In this document: piece by piece, positions 1 through 6,211 of the stretch
Layout: every line of letters begins with the position of its first letter
Position numbering within the stretch: position 1 is the stretch's first letter
Made by a program: the position numbers and the translations under genes
The notes under the pieces: generated by a model
Database searches by the model: none
What the model was told of the DNA's origin: nothing
Seen by the model: the letters and a program-made list of their open reading frames with translations, nothing else
Source of the DNA: Nitriliruptorales bacterium
GTDB lineage: Bacteria > Actinomycetota > Nitriliruptoria > Euzebyales > Egibacteraceae
Assembly: GCA_007119305.1 (NCBI GenBank)
Contig: SKPY01000289.1
Coordinates: 1-6,463 of the forward strand
Direction: 5' to 3'
Length of the DNA stretch: 6,463 nucleotides

Positions 1-1959
1 GCGCCTGCCCGCCCACCTGCGCCCGGCGCACCAGGTGCACCCGGCGCACCCGGTGCACCCCCGCCCGGGGGTCCGGGCGCCCCGGCCGGCCGTGGCAAGA
101 AGGGCAAGAAGGGCAAGAAGCGCAAGGAGCAAACCCTCCAGGAGGCGTTCGAGGAACAGGCCACACCGCGCAAGCGCAAGCAGCCCGGGCCTGTCAAGGC
201 CCAGACCGAGGGGCCGGTCGACGTGCTGCCCGGCGTCACGGTCGGCGAGTTCGCGCGGCTGATCGGGGTCAACCCGACCGACGTGGTGCGCGTGCTGTTC
301 GGGCTCGGCGAGATGGTGACGGTGACGCAGTCGCTGTCGCAGGACCTGGTCGAGCTCGCTGCCGCAGAGCTCGAGGCCGACGTCAACTTCGTGACCCCCG
401 AAGAGCTCGAGTTCGGTGCGGAAGAGGATGAAGACCCCGGCGCGCTCCAGCCGCGTGCACCCGTCGTCACGGTCATGGGCCACGTCGACCACGGCAAGAC
501 CCTGCTGCTCGACGCCATCCGGCAGACCGATGTCGTGTCCGGTGAGGCGGGCGGGATCACCCAGCACATCGGCGCGTACCAGGTCACCAAGGACGGCCGC
601 AAGGTCACCTTCATCGACACCCCCGGCCACGAGGCCTTCACGCAGATGCGCGCCCGGGGGGCGCGGGTCACCGACGTCGCGATCCTCGTGGTTGCCGCCG
701 ACGACGGGGTCAAGCCGCAGACCGTCGAGGCGATCAACCACGCCAAAGCCGCGGATGTGCCGATCCTCGTCGCGGTGAACAAGGTCGACCTGGAGACGGC
801 CGACCCGAACCGCGTGCGCACCCAGCTCACCGAGCACGACCTCGTCGCCGAGGAGTTCGGCGGCGACACCACCATGGTGGACGTGTCCGCGAAGGCCCGT
901 CAGGGCCTCGACGACCTGCTCGAGATGGTGCTGCTGCAGGCCGACATCCTCGAGCTCAAGGCCAACCCCGACCGGCCGGCGCGGGGCGCGGTCATCGAGG
1001 CGCACCTCGACCGGGGACGCGGCGCCGTCGCGACCGTGCTGGTGCAGGCCGGCACCCTGCGCGTCGGCGACAACGTCGTCGCCGGCATCGCGGACTGCAA
1101 GGTGCGGGCGATGTTCGACGACGACGGCAACCTGGTCGCAGAGGCCGGACCGTCCAAGCCGGTTCAGGTGCTCGGGTGGAGCGAGGTGCCCGACGCCGGC
1201 GACGAGTTCCGCGTCGTGGAGGACGAGCGCTCCGCCCGCGACATCGCCGCTGGCCGGCAGTCCCGGCTGCGGCGCATGGAGCTGGCCGAGCAGCGCAAGA
1301 CCATGTCGCTGGAAGAGCTGTCCGGGGCCATCGAGGAGGGCAAGCTCCAGCACCTGAACCTCATCGTGAAGGGTGACGTCGCCGGTTCGGTCGAGGCGAT
1401 CGCCGACGCGATGGCCAAGCTCGAGCTGCCGGGCGAGGTCAAGGTGCGCATCGTGCACAAGGGCGTCGGTGCGGTCACCGAGAACGACGTGAGCCTCGCC
1501 GAGGCGAGCGACGCGATCATCATCGCCTTCAACGTCCGGCCCGAGGCGAACGCCCGCGAGGCGATCGAGGAGACCGGCGTGGACCTGCGCTCCTACTCGG
1601 TCATCTACCAGGCGGTCGAGGACATCGAGAAGGCCGTGAAGGGCCTGCTCGCGCCGGAGTACGAGGAGGTCGTCCTCGGCCGCGCCGAGGTGCGCGAGCT
1701 GTTCCGCGTCCCCCGCGCCGGGATGGTGTTCGGCTGCTACGTCACCGAGGGCACCATCCGGCGCAACGGCGCGGTCCGTGTCGTGCGCGACGGTGTCATC
1801 GTTGCCGATGACAAGGTCGGCTCGCTGAAGCGCTTCAAAGAGGACGTCACCGAGGTGGCGACGGGCTACGAGTGCGGCGTCGGCCTGGAGAAGTTCCAGG
1901 ACGTGAAGGTCGGCGACGAGTTCGAGATGTACGAGGAGCGCGAGGTCGCCCGTACGTAG
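1..1959 (+). CDS. infB: Translation initiation factor IF-2 (5' end missing)
   Basis: This GTPase brings fMet-tRNA to the 30S subunit and promotes 50S joining in the cytoplasm. The reading frame is open from the first base, so the start codon and part of the N-terminus lie outside the window; 652 residues are visible. In order (visible numbering) there is a low-complexity Gly/Ala/Pro tract (about 8-30), a Lys-rich tract (32-42), an IF2_N domain (about 74-125), and the GTP-binding domain. The G domain is complete: G1 GHVDHGKT 160-167, G2 GGIT 184-187, G3 DTPGH 206-210, G4 NKVD 260-263, G5 SAK 296-298. Domain II follows, then domain III (from about 435), and the C-terminal initiator-tRNA-binding domain (from about 554 to the end). 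The stop is TAG at 1957-1959. All key residues are present, so the protein looks functional. A GTG at 223 is an internal valine codon, not the gene start. The low-complexity N-terminus is usual for actinobacterial IF2. Confidence 0.98.
   Translation, partial: APARPPAPGAPGAPGAPGAPPPGGPGAPAGRGKKGKKGKKRKEQTLQEAFEEQATPRKRKQPGPVKAQTEGPVDVLPGVTVGEFARLIGVNPTDVVRVLFGLGEMVTVTQSLSQDLVELAAAELEADVNFVTPEELEFGAEEDEDPGALQPRAPVVTVMGHVDHGKTLLLDAIRQTDVVSGEAGGITQHIGAYQVTKDGRKVTFIDTPGHEAFTQMRARGARVTDVAILVVAADDGVKPQTVEAINHAKAADVPILVAVNKVDLETADPNRVRTQLTEHDLVAEEFGGDTTMVDVSAKARQGLDDLLEMVLLQADILELKANPDRPARGAVIEAHLDRGRGAVATVLVQAGTLRVGDNVVAGIADCKVRAMFDDDGNLVAEAGPSKPVQVLGWSEVPDAGDEFRVVEDERSARDIAAGRQSRLRRMELAEQRKTMSLEELSGAIEEGKLQHLNLIVKGDVAGSVEAIADAMAKLELPGEVKVRIVHKGVGAVTENDVSLAEASDAIIIAFNVRPEANAREAIEETGVDLRSYSVIYQAVEDIEKAVKGLLAPEYEEVVLGRAEVRELFRVPRAGMVFGCYVTEGTIRRNGAVRVVRDGVIVADDKVGSLKRFKEDVTEVATGYECGVGLEKFQDVKVGDEFEMYEEREVART
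22..57 (+). repeat. Tandem 18-base repeat encoding Pro-Gly-Ala units in IF2
   Basis: Two 18-base units (22-39 and 40-57) differ by a single base and encode collagen-like Pro-Gly-Ala triplets. Both lie in the non-conserved N-terminal linker of IF2. The copy may extend to the left of the window. Such linkers are generally unstructured and variable in length between species. Confidence 0.75.
94..120 (+). repeat. Three perfect 9-base repeats encoding Gly-Lys-Lys in IF2
   Basis: The 9-mer GGCAAGAAG is repeated three times without mismatch and encodes (Gly-Lys-Lys)x3. Arg-Lys follows at once and further Arg/Lys-rich sequence at 166-180. The perfect DNA identity suggests recent slippage expansion. 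The basic tract probably contacts rRNA or nucleic acid nonspecifically, which is an inference from its charge. Confidence 0.8.
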
Positions 1960-1980
1960 CCGTCCGGCCGCCTCCGTGCT

Positions 1981-1998
1981 CCAGCAGGCCGTTGCTGG
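1981..1998 (+). other. Small hairpin between infB and ylxP
   Basis: CCAGCA (1981-1986) and TGCTGG (1993-1998) form a perfect 6-base-pair stem with a 6-base loop. It sits in the 75-base gap between the infB stop and the ylxP start. No T-run follows, so it is not a convincing intrinsic terminator. It may be an mRNA processing or stabilising hairpin, or chance in GC-rich DNA. Confidence 0.25.
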
Positions 1999-2023
1999 CG
2001 TGCGCTCCCGTCTGCCTGCAGTC

Positions 2024-2030
2024 GAGGAGG
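2024..2030 (+). promoter_or_regulatory. Strong ribosome binding site of ylxP
   Basis: GAGGAGG lies 4 bases before the ATG at 2035. It is the clearest Shine-Dalgarno sequence in the window and fixes the ylxP start. Confidence 0.8.
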
Positions 2031-2034
2031 GCTG

Positions 2035-2325
2035 ATGATCGCGGCCTTGGTTACCGTCGAGGTCCACGTCCCCGCCGCCCAGGGGCTCAAGGCCAAGCGC
2101 GCGGTTGTCAAGAGCCTCGTGGCCGACCTGCGCAACGGGCTCAACGTGTCCGTCGCCGAGATCGACCACCACGACCTGTGGCAGCGCGCCGCACTCGGAG
2201 TGGCCATCGCCGCGAACAGCGAGATCGGCGCCCGCAAGGTGGCGCAGCAGGTCGAGAAGATCGTCTACCGCGAGCCGCGGATCGAGGTCACCCGGATCGA
2301 GGTGCAGATCACCGCCACGGAGTGA
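2035..2325 (+). CDS. ylxP: DUF503 / YlxP family protein
   Basis: This is a 96-residue protein of the DUF503 family, named YlxP in Bacillus subtilis, where the gene also sits between infB and rbfA. Its biochemical function is not firmly established. The conserved location suggests a role around ribosome assembly or initiation, which is an inference. The family signature is clear: an N-terminal beta strand, then LKAKRAVVKSLVADLRN (residues 18-34), then NVSVAEIDHHDLWQRAALGV (35-54), ending in a beta-rich tail. There is no signal peptide or membrane segment. The start is the ATG at 2035, supported by GAGGAGG; the stop is TGA at 2323-2325. It follows infB on the same strand by 75 bases and is probably co-transcribed with it. 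The next gene to the right is on the opposite strand. Confidence 0.93.
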   Translation: MIAALVTVEVHVPAAQGLKAKRAVVKSLVADLRNGLNVSVAEIDHHDLWQRAALGVAIAANSEIGARKVAQQVEKIVYREPRIEVTRIEVQITATE

Positions 2326-2330
2326 CGCAG

Positions 2331-2366
2331 GGTGCCGGCGGGCCTCGCGCGGCGTCCGGCCGCACC
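2331..2366. terminator. Possible GC-rich hairpin between convergent genes
   Basis: The 45-base gap between the ylxP stop (2325) and the thioesterase stop (2371) contains GGTGC at 2331-2335 and GCACC at 2362-2366. The pairing continues as GGC/GCC past a one-base bulge. A hairpin between converging genes could serve both strands as a terminator. No T-tract is present on either side, so the call rests on position and pairing alone. Confidence 0.28.
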
Positions 2367-2370
2367 GGCC

Positions 2371-2784
2371 TCAAGGCGCGGTCGGGGCGGGGGCGCACAG
2401 CGGAGCGAGCGCGTCACGGAACCCGTCGGGTGCGCGGCGGGCCCGACCGTCGAGCCCCGTGATGGCGCCCCGCAGCTCGGCGCTGGCGAGCAGGTCGTCG
2501 CCGCGGCGGATGCACTGGCGCCAGCGAGACGAGGCGGGGCGCCGCTCGGCGACCGCCGTCTCGATGCGGAGCACATCACCGAGCCCGGCCGGCAGGTGGT
2601 AGCGCACGCTCAGCTCCACGACGATGAGGTGCAGGCCGGCCCCACGCAAGGTCGCGAGGTCGTACCCGATGGACGCGAGCGCCTCGATGCGGGCCGTCTC
2701 CAAGTAGGTGAGGTAGACGGCGTGGTTCACGTGGCCGTACGGGTCGAGCTCGCTGAAGCGGACCTTGACCTCAGTGGTGTGCAT
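2371..2784 (-). CDS. Acyl-CoA thioesterase, hotdog fold (4HBT/YbgC-FadM type)
   Basis: The 137-residue protein is a single hotdog domain that probably hydrolyses acyl-CoA or another acyl thioester in the cytoplasm; the substrate cannot be read from sequence. The family signature is near the N-terminus: VRFSELDPYGHVNHAVYLTY (residues 8-27), with the candidate catalytic Asp14 and the HVN turn at 18-20. The central beta strands are LIVVELSVRY (53-62) and DVLRIETAV (70-78). Length is normal for single-domain members. I chose the ATG at 2784-2782 because the signature begins within ten residues, CGAGGA lies 3 bases upstream, and the 58-residue extension to 2958 has no family resemblance. It is the only minus-strand gene here, convergent with ylxP and divergent from rbfA, so it interrupts the usual ylxP-rbfA adjacency. 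It is probably transcribed from its own promoter in 2785-2978. Confidence 0.88.
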   Translation of the reverse strand: MHTTEVKVRFSELDPYGHVNHAVYLTYLETARIEALASIGYDLATLRGAGLHLIVVELSVRYHLPAGLGDVLRIETAVAERRPASSRWRQCIRRGDDLLASAELRGAITGLDGRARRAPDGFRDALAPLCAPAPTAP

Positions 2785-2934
2785 GGGTCCTCGCTCATGG
2801 CGGCTGGTGGGGCGGGTCGCGCGGACATTGTCGTATGGGGGCACGCCGGACGCATCCGTCCGGACGACGGGGCTCCAGGCCGCGTCCGGCGGCGTTGCCG
2901 GCCCGGCAAGCGCTGCTCTGCCGCCCCGAACGGC

Positions 2935-2940
2935 TAGGAT
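2935..2940 (+). promoter_or_regulatory. Candidate -10 element for rbfA operon
   Basis: TAGGAT fits the actinobacterial -10 pattern TANNNT. Transcription would begin near 2947, leaving a leader of about 32 bases before the rbfA ATG. No recognisable TTGAC-like -35 lies 16-18 bases upstream, so the call is tentative. Confidence 0.35.
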
Positions 2941-2966
2941 CGGCAGCCCACGACCCACGACGCTCG

Positions 2967-2974
2967 GGTGATCC
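2967..2974 (+). promoter_or_regulatory. Extended Shine-Dalgarno match before rbfA
   Basis: GGTGATCC lies 4 bases before the ATG at 2979. It is exactly complementary to GGATCACC, the segment just upstream of the CCTCC core near the 3' end of typical bacterial 16S rRNA. The usual AGGAGG core is absent. This site supports the ATG at 2979 as the rbfA start. Confidence 0.5.
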
Positions 2975-2978
2975 CAAG

Positions 2979-3329
2979 ATGTCCTCCTCGCAACGAATCA
3001 GGCGCGTCAACGAGGCGGTCCGGGAGGTCCTCGCCGAACAGCTGCCCGGGTTGAAGGACCCGCGGATCGGGTTCGTCACCCTGACCGAAGTGCGCACGAG
3101 CACGGACCTCGGCTACGCGGAGGTGTTCTTCACCGTGCTGCCCGACGACGCCGAGACGCGCGCGGCGACGCTGAAGGGCCTCGACAGCGCGCGCTCGCTG
3201 CTGCGCCGCGAGCTCGGAGCTCGTCTGCGCATCCGTCACGTCCCCGAGCTGCGCTTCGTGGAGGATCCCGTACCTGAGCGCGGGCGACGCATCGAGGCGC
3301 TGCTGCGCGAGGAACGCCACCGCGAATGA
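2979..3329 (+). CDS. rbfA: Ribosome-binding factor A
   Basis: RbfA binds the 30S subunit near the 16S 5' helix, assists late maturation of 16S rRNA, and is needed for cold growth in model bacteria. The protein has 116 residues, a normal length, and forms a single KH-like domain. Visible signatures are RIRRVNEAVREVLAEQL (6-22), LKDPRIGFVTLTEV (25-38), the helix ARSLLRRELGARLRIRHVPE (71-90), LRFVEDPVPERGRRIEALLR (91-110), and a charged C-terminal tail. The ATG at 2979 is preferred because the family match starts within six residues and because of GGTGATCC upstream; an upstream extension to 2835 has no homology-like features. It heads a co-directional operon: its TGA stop overlaps the nrnA start by 4 bases (ATGA at 3326-3329). 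It is separated from ylxP by the opposite-strand thioesterase, so it probably has its own promoter. Confidence 0.96.
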   Translation: MSSSQRIRRVNEAVREVLAEQLPGLKDPRIGFVTLTEVRTSTDLGYAEVFFTVLPDDAETRAATLKGLDSARSLLRRELGARLRIRHVPELRFVEDPVPERGRRIEALLREERHRE

Positions 3330-4333
3330 GCGCCGGCGACGCAGTGTGGGAACGTGCTGTCGAGGCGCTTGCCACGGCGGGCAGCGTGGCGCTCGCCTGC
3401 CATGTCGATCCGGACGGCGACGGCATCGGCTCGATGCTCGCCCTGCGTCGGGCTGTCGCTGCCGGCCGTGACGTGCACGTCGACGCGGGCTGGGCCGGCG
3501 ACGTGGAAGGTGGCGGGCTGGTCGTCCCGACCCCGTACGCCTTCCTGCCGGATCTCGAGCACCTGAGCGGTCCGGACGGGTTCAAGCCGGCGCCTGACGT
3601 CTTCGTGGCGCTCGACTGCGCGACGCCGGAGCGGCTGGGCTGTCTCCAGGCGCTGGCAGCGCAGGCGGCGCAGGTGCTCGTGATCGACCACCATGCCGCG
3701 GGGGCGGAGTTCGGCGATGTCAGGCTCGTCGTCCCCGACGCGGCCGCGACCGCTGAGATCGTCACCGACCTGATCGACCGCCTCGGCGTCACGCTCGACC
3801 GCGACATCGCCACGTGCCTCTACGTCGGCCTCGTCACGGACACGGGACGCTTCACGTACTCGAGCGTGACCCCAGCGAGCATGCAGCTCGGGGCGCGGCT
3901 GCTGGCCACCGGGATCGATCAGGCCTGGATCAACCGCCAGCTGTGGGAGACCCACAGCTTCGGCTACCTCAAGGTGCTGGCGAGCGCGCTGCAACGGGCA
4001 GCGTTCGAGCCGGGCGTCGGGCTCGTCTGGACGGCGGTGACGCAGGCGGAGCTCACCGGAGCCGGCGTGAGCCTCGCCGAGACGGAGGGGCTGATCGACG
4101 TCCTGCGAACCATCGCGGCGGCGGAGTGCGCGCTGGTCTGCAAAGAGCAGGCCGACGGCAGCTGGCAGGCGTCGCTGCGCAGCAAGCGCACGGTGGATGT
4201 GGGCGCGGTGGCCCAGCAGCTGGGTGGGGGCGGGCACGTCTACGCCGCCGGCTTCGAGGCCAGCGGATCCCTGGAGGACGTGGTCGCAGCCGTGCGTGAC
4301 GCGATCGCCGCCGAAGGCCGGGGGGAGGCGTGA
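3326..4333 (+). CDS. nrnA: DHH/DHHA1 phosphoesterase, NrnA/CnpB type
   Basis: This manganese-dependent phosphoesterase family degrades short RNA oligonucleotides, pAp, or cyclic dinucleotides; the Mycobacterium homologue beside rbfA hydrolyses c-di-AMP/pApA. Substrate preference cannot be read here. The protein is 335 residues, a typical length. The DHH domain carries all metal-binding motifs: HVDPDGDGIGS (26-36), Asp97 in VALDCA, Asp121-His122-His123, and Asp172 in GLVTDTGRFTYSS (168-180). The C-terminal DHHA1 domain has the GGGGH substrate-binding motif at 300-304, within QLGGGGHVYAAGF. No signal peptide or membrane segment is seen. The start ATG at 3326 overlaps the rbfA stop, with GAGGAA at 3309-3314 as a plausible ribosome binding site. 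Its TGA stop (4331-4333) overlaps the truB start, so translation of the genes is probably coupled. No key residue is missing. Confidence 0.93.
   Translation: MSAGDAVWERAVEALATAGSVALACHVDPDGDGIGSMLALRRAVAAGRDVHVDAGWAGDVEGGGLVVPTPYAFLPDLEHLSGPDGFKPAPDVFVALDCATPERLGCLQALAAQAAQVLVIDHHAAGAEFGDVRLVVPDAAATAEIVTDLIDRLGVTLDRDIATCLYVGLVTDTGRFTYSSVTPASMQLGARLLATGIDQAWINRQLWETHSFGYLKVLASALQRAAFEPGVGLVWTAVTQAELTGAGVSLAETEGLIDVLRTIAAAECALVCKEQADGSWQASLRSKRTVDVGAVAQQLGGGGHVYAAGFEASGSLEDVVAAVRDAIAAEGRGEA
4321..4328 (+). promoter_or_regulatory. Ribosome binding site deciding the truB start
   Basis: GGGGGAGG ends 4 bases before the ATG at 4333 but only 1 base before the alternative GTG at 4330. The spacing favours the ATG. 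The site lies inside the last codons of nrnA. Confidence 0.6.
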
Positions 4334-5277
4334 TGGATGGCGTGCTCGTGGTCGACAAGCCGGCGGGGATGACGAGCCATGACGTGGTCGCGGTTGTGCG
4401 CCGTGCGCTGCGCCAGGCGCGGCGTGCGGCGGGGGCCAAGGGCAAGGTCAAGGTCAAGGTCGGTCATGCGGGCACGTTGGACCCCGACGCCACAGGCGTG
4501 CTGGTGCTCACCGTCGGCCGTGCGACCCGCCTCACCCCCTTTCTCCAGGCCTGCCACAAGACCTACGCCGCGCGCATGCGGCTCGGGGTCGAGACGTCGA
4601 CGCTGGACGCCGGGGGGGAGGTCGTGCGCGAGCGCGACGCGTCAGCCGTCGACGAGGAAGCGCTGTGCGAGGCGTTGAAGGCGTTCCTCGGCGACATCGA
4701 GCAGGTCCCCCCGATGGTCTCGGCCGTCAAGGTCGGGGGGGAACGGCTGTACGCGAAGGCTCGCCGTGGCGAGGAGGTGGAGCGCCAGGCGCGCCGCGTC
4801 ACCATCCACGACCTCGTCTTGGAATCCTTCGACCCGGGTGCCCGTCCCGAGGCCTCGTTCCTCGTCACCTGCTCTGCCGGCACCTACGTCCGCACCCTCG
4901 CGGCCGACGTGGGTGCACGTCTCGGCGTGGGCGCCCACCTCGTCGCGCTCCGCCGCCTGGCCTCGGGTCGCCTCGCGCTCGATCAGGCCCGGCCTCTGGA
5001 TGACGTCATCGCGCTGGTCGAGGGCGGGCGGCTGGCGGACGCGCTCATCTCGCCAGCCGAGGCTGTGGCCGACCGTCCGGTGGTGGTGCTCGACGACGCC
5101 ACGCGGACGGCACTCAGCCACGGGCGTCCGCTCGAGGCGACCGGACACGACGGGCCGGTCGCCGCGCTCGCCGCCGACGGCACCCTCGTCGCGATGGTCG
5201 AGGATCGTGGCGGCAAGGCGAAGCCCCTGGCGGTGCTCGCACCGGCGTCCGCGAACGCGGAGGCTGCGGATGGCTGA
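4333..5277 (+). CDS. truB: tRNA pseudouridine(55) synthase
   Basis: TruB converts U55 in the T-loop of nearly all tRNAs to pseudouridine and acts as a tRNA folding chaperone. The protein is 314 residues. Signatures are GVLVVDKPAGMTSHDVV (3-19), the catalytic motif GHAGTLDPDATGVL (44-57) with nucleophile Asp50 (codon 4480-4482), KTYAARMRLG, VPPMVSAVKVGGERLYAKAR, and CSAGTYVRTLAADVG. A TruB C-terminal / PUA-like region occupies roughly the last 90 residues. Between KPAGM and the catalytic loop the protein is about 12 residues longer than E. coli TruB, filled with Ala/Arg and a Lys-Val repeat. The ATG at 4333 overlaps the nrnA stop by one base (TGATG); a GTG at 4330 would give a 4-base overlap. 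The ATG is chosen from ribosome-binding-site spacing. The stop overlaps ribF by 8 bases. Confidence 0.96.
   Translation: MDGVLVVDKPAGMTSHDVVAVVRRALRQARRAAGAKGKVKVKVGHAGTLDPDATGVLVLTVGRATRLTPFLQACHKTYAARMRLGVETSTLDAGGEVVRERDASAVDEEALCEALKAFLGDIEQVPPMVSAVKVGGERLYAKARRGEEVERQARRVTIHDLVLESFDPGARPEASFLVTCSAGTYVRTLAADVGARLGVGAHLVALRRLASGRLALDQARPLDDVIALVEGGRLADALISPAEAVADRPVVVLDDATRTALSHGRPLEATGHDGPVAALAADGTLVAMVEDRGGKAKPLAVLAPASANAEAADG
4438..4461 (+). repeat. Hexamer repeat inside truB encoding a Lys-Gly/Val tract
   Basis: AAGGGC is followed by three perfect copies of AAGGTC (4444-4461), encoding Lys-Gly-Lys-Val-Lys-Val-Lys-Val. The tract ends immediately before the catalytic GHAGTLD motif and makes up much of the extra length relative to E. 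coli TruB. It is probably a slippage-prone surface extension. Confidence 0.75.
5257..5263 (+). promoter_or_regulatory. Ribosome binding site of ribF
   Basis: GCGGAGG lies 6 bases before the ATG at 5270, inside the end of truB. It fixes the ribF start despite the frame being open far upstream. Confidence 0.65.
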
Positions 5278-6211
5278 CCGCGCGCACATCGTCACCGGTC
5301 TCGAGGCGGTCGAGCCCGCCCCATCCGTCGTCTCGGTGGGGTTCTTCGACGGGGTGCATCGCGGTCATCAGACGATCATCCGGCGGGCGGCCAAGGCGGC
5401 TGCGGACGAGGGGGTGCGCAGCGCGGTCGTCACGTTCGACCGCCATCCGATGGAGGTGGTCAAGCCGGGCAGCCAGCCGAAGCTGCTCATGACCCCGCGG
5501 CGCCGTGCCGCCGCGCTCGCCGAGCAGGGGGTCGACCTCGTCGTCGTGCTGTCCTTCGACGACGAGCTGCGCCATCGCTCACCTGCAGCGTTCGTGGACC
5601 TCGTGGCCGCAGGAGCGCTGCGCGCACGCCGGGTGGTCGTCGGGGTGAACTTCCGCTTCGGGCACAAGGCGGCAGGGGACCTCGCGACGCTGGCCGAGCT
5701 CGGCCCCATGCGCGGTTTCACCGCTGAGGGCGTCAGCCTGCTCGAGCTCGACGGCACCGTGATCTCATCCACCGAGATCCGTGCCGCGGTGGAGCGCGGG
5801 GACGTCAGACGCGCCGCGCGGATGCTCGGCCGCCCGCACACGGTGGACGGCATCGTCATCCGCGGCGACCGGCGAGGCGTGGCGCTCGGCTTCCCCACCG
5901 CCAACCTGCAGGTGGATCCCCGGCTCGCGCTGCCCCTCGCCGGGGTGTACGCAGGCCGCTTCGCCCTCCCCGCAGGCGGCAGCCATCCGTGCGTCACGAA
6001 CGTCGGGCACCAGCCCACGTTCGGCGGTACGGACCTCCAGGTCGAGGCGCACCTGCTCGACTGGGACGGGGACCTCTACGGCACGACGGGAACGGTGGAG
6101 TTCCACCACCGACTGCGGGACGAGCGGCGCTTCGCCGGCCCCGACGACCTCGTCGCGCAGATCCGTCGCGACGTCGAGGAGGCCCGGCGCCTGCTCGACG
6201 CGCACGGCTGA
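5270..6211 (+). CDS. ribF: Bifunctional riboflavin kinase / FAD synthetase
   Basis: RibF phosphorylates riboflavin to FMN and then adenylylates FMN to FAD in the cytoplasm. The protein is 313 residues, a normal two-domain length. The N-terminal FAD synthetase domain has GFFDGVHRGH (24-33), TFDRHP (55-60), GVNFRFG (125-131) and ISSTEIR (165-171). The C-terminal flavokinase domain has GFPTAN (207-212) for ATP and metal binding, TNVGHQPTF (243-251), and VEAHLLDWDGDLYG (258-271) with the likely catalytic base Glu259. Both activities therefore look intact. The ATG at 5270 has GCGGAGG 6 bases upstream and overlaps the truB stop by 8 bases. The frame is open back to 4766, but that extension lies inside truB and has no RibF features. 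The stop is TGA at 6209-6211. It is the last intact gene of the operon. Confidence 0.97.
   Translation: MADRAHIVTGLEAVEPAPSVVSVGFFDGVHRGHQTIIRRAAKAAADEGVRSAVVTFDRHPMEVVKPGSQPKLLMTPRRRAAALAEQGVDLVVVLSFDDELRHRSPAAFVDLVAAGALRARRVVVGVNFRFGHKAAGDLATLAELGPMRGFTAEGVSLLELDGTVISSTEIRAAVERGDVRRAARMLGRPHTVDGIVIRGDRRGVALGFPTANLQVDPRLALPLAGVYAGRFALPAGGSHPCVTNVGHQPTFGGTDLQVEAHLLDWDGDLYGTTGTVEFHHRLRDERRFAGPDDLVAQIRRDVEEARRLLDAHG

Larger units (their letters stand above)
2785..2978. promoter_or_regulatory. Divergent intergenic region between thioesterase gene and rbfA
   Basis: These 194 bases hold no gene and must contain the promoter of the minus-strand thioesterase and, most likely, one for the rbfA-nrnA-truB-ribF operon. 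An AT-richer patch lies at 2826-2837. The heptamer CGTCCGG occurs at 2857-2863 and 2883-2889, and inverted at 2846-2852. The first and inverted copies can form a 7-base-pair stem with a 4-base loop (2846-2863), and CGTCCGGACG at 2857-2866 is a perfect palindrome. These could be an operator or an RNA hairpin, but GC-rich DNA yields such matches by chance. Confidence 0.45.

Noticed and set aside
2332..2937. Plus-strand open frame across the thioesterase region
   Set aside because: Low-complexity antisense shadow of the thioesterase; the minus strand carries the hotdog signature.
2785..2958. N-terminal extension of the thioesterase to an ATG at 2958
   Set aside because: The 58 extra residues have no family resemblance and would overlap the candidate rbfA promoter; the ATG at 2784 starts right at the domain.
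2835..2978. Upstream extension of rbfA
   Set aside because: Arg/Pro-rich with no RbfA features; the family match begins at the ATG at 2979.
3236..4237. Long minus-strand open frame (333 codons) opposite nrnA
   Set aside because: It mirrors the codon pattern of nrnA in GC-rich DNA, is Arg/Ala-rich without any recognisable motif, and the plus-strand gene has every catalytic residue.
4766..5269. Upstream extension of ribF through truB
   Set aside because: This is out-of-frame truB sequence; the ATG at 5270 has a good ribosome binding site and begins the FAD synthetase domain.
4642..5295. Long minus-strand open frame opposite truB
   Set aside because: Compositional shadow without motifs; truB is clearly coding.
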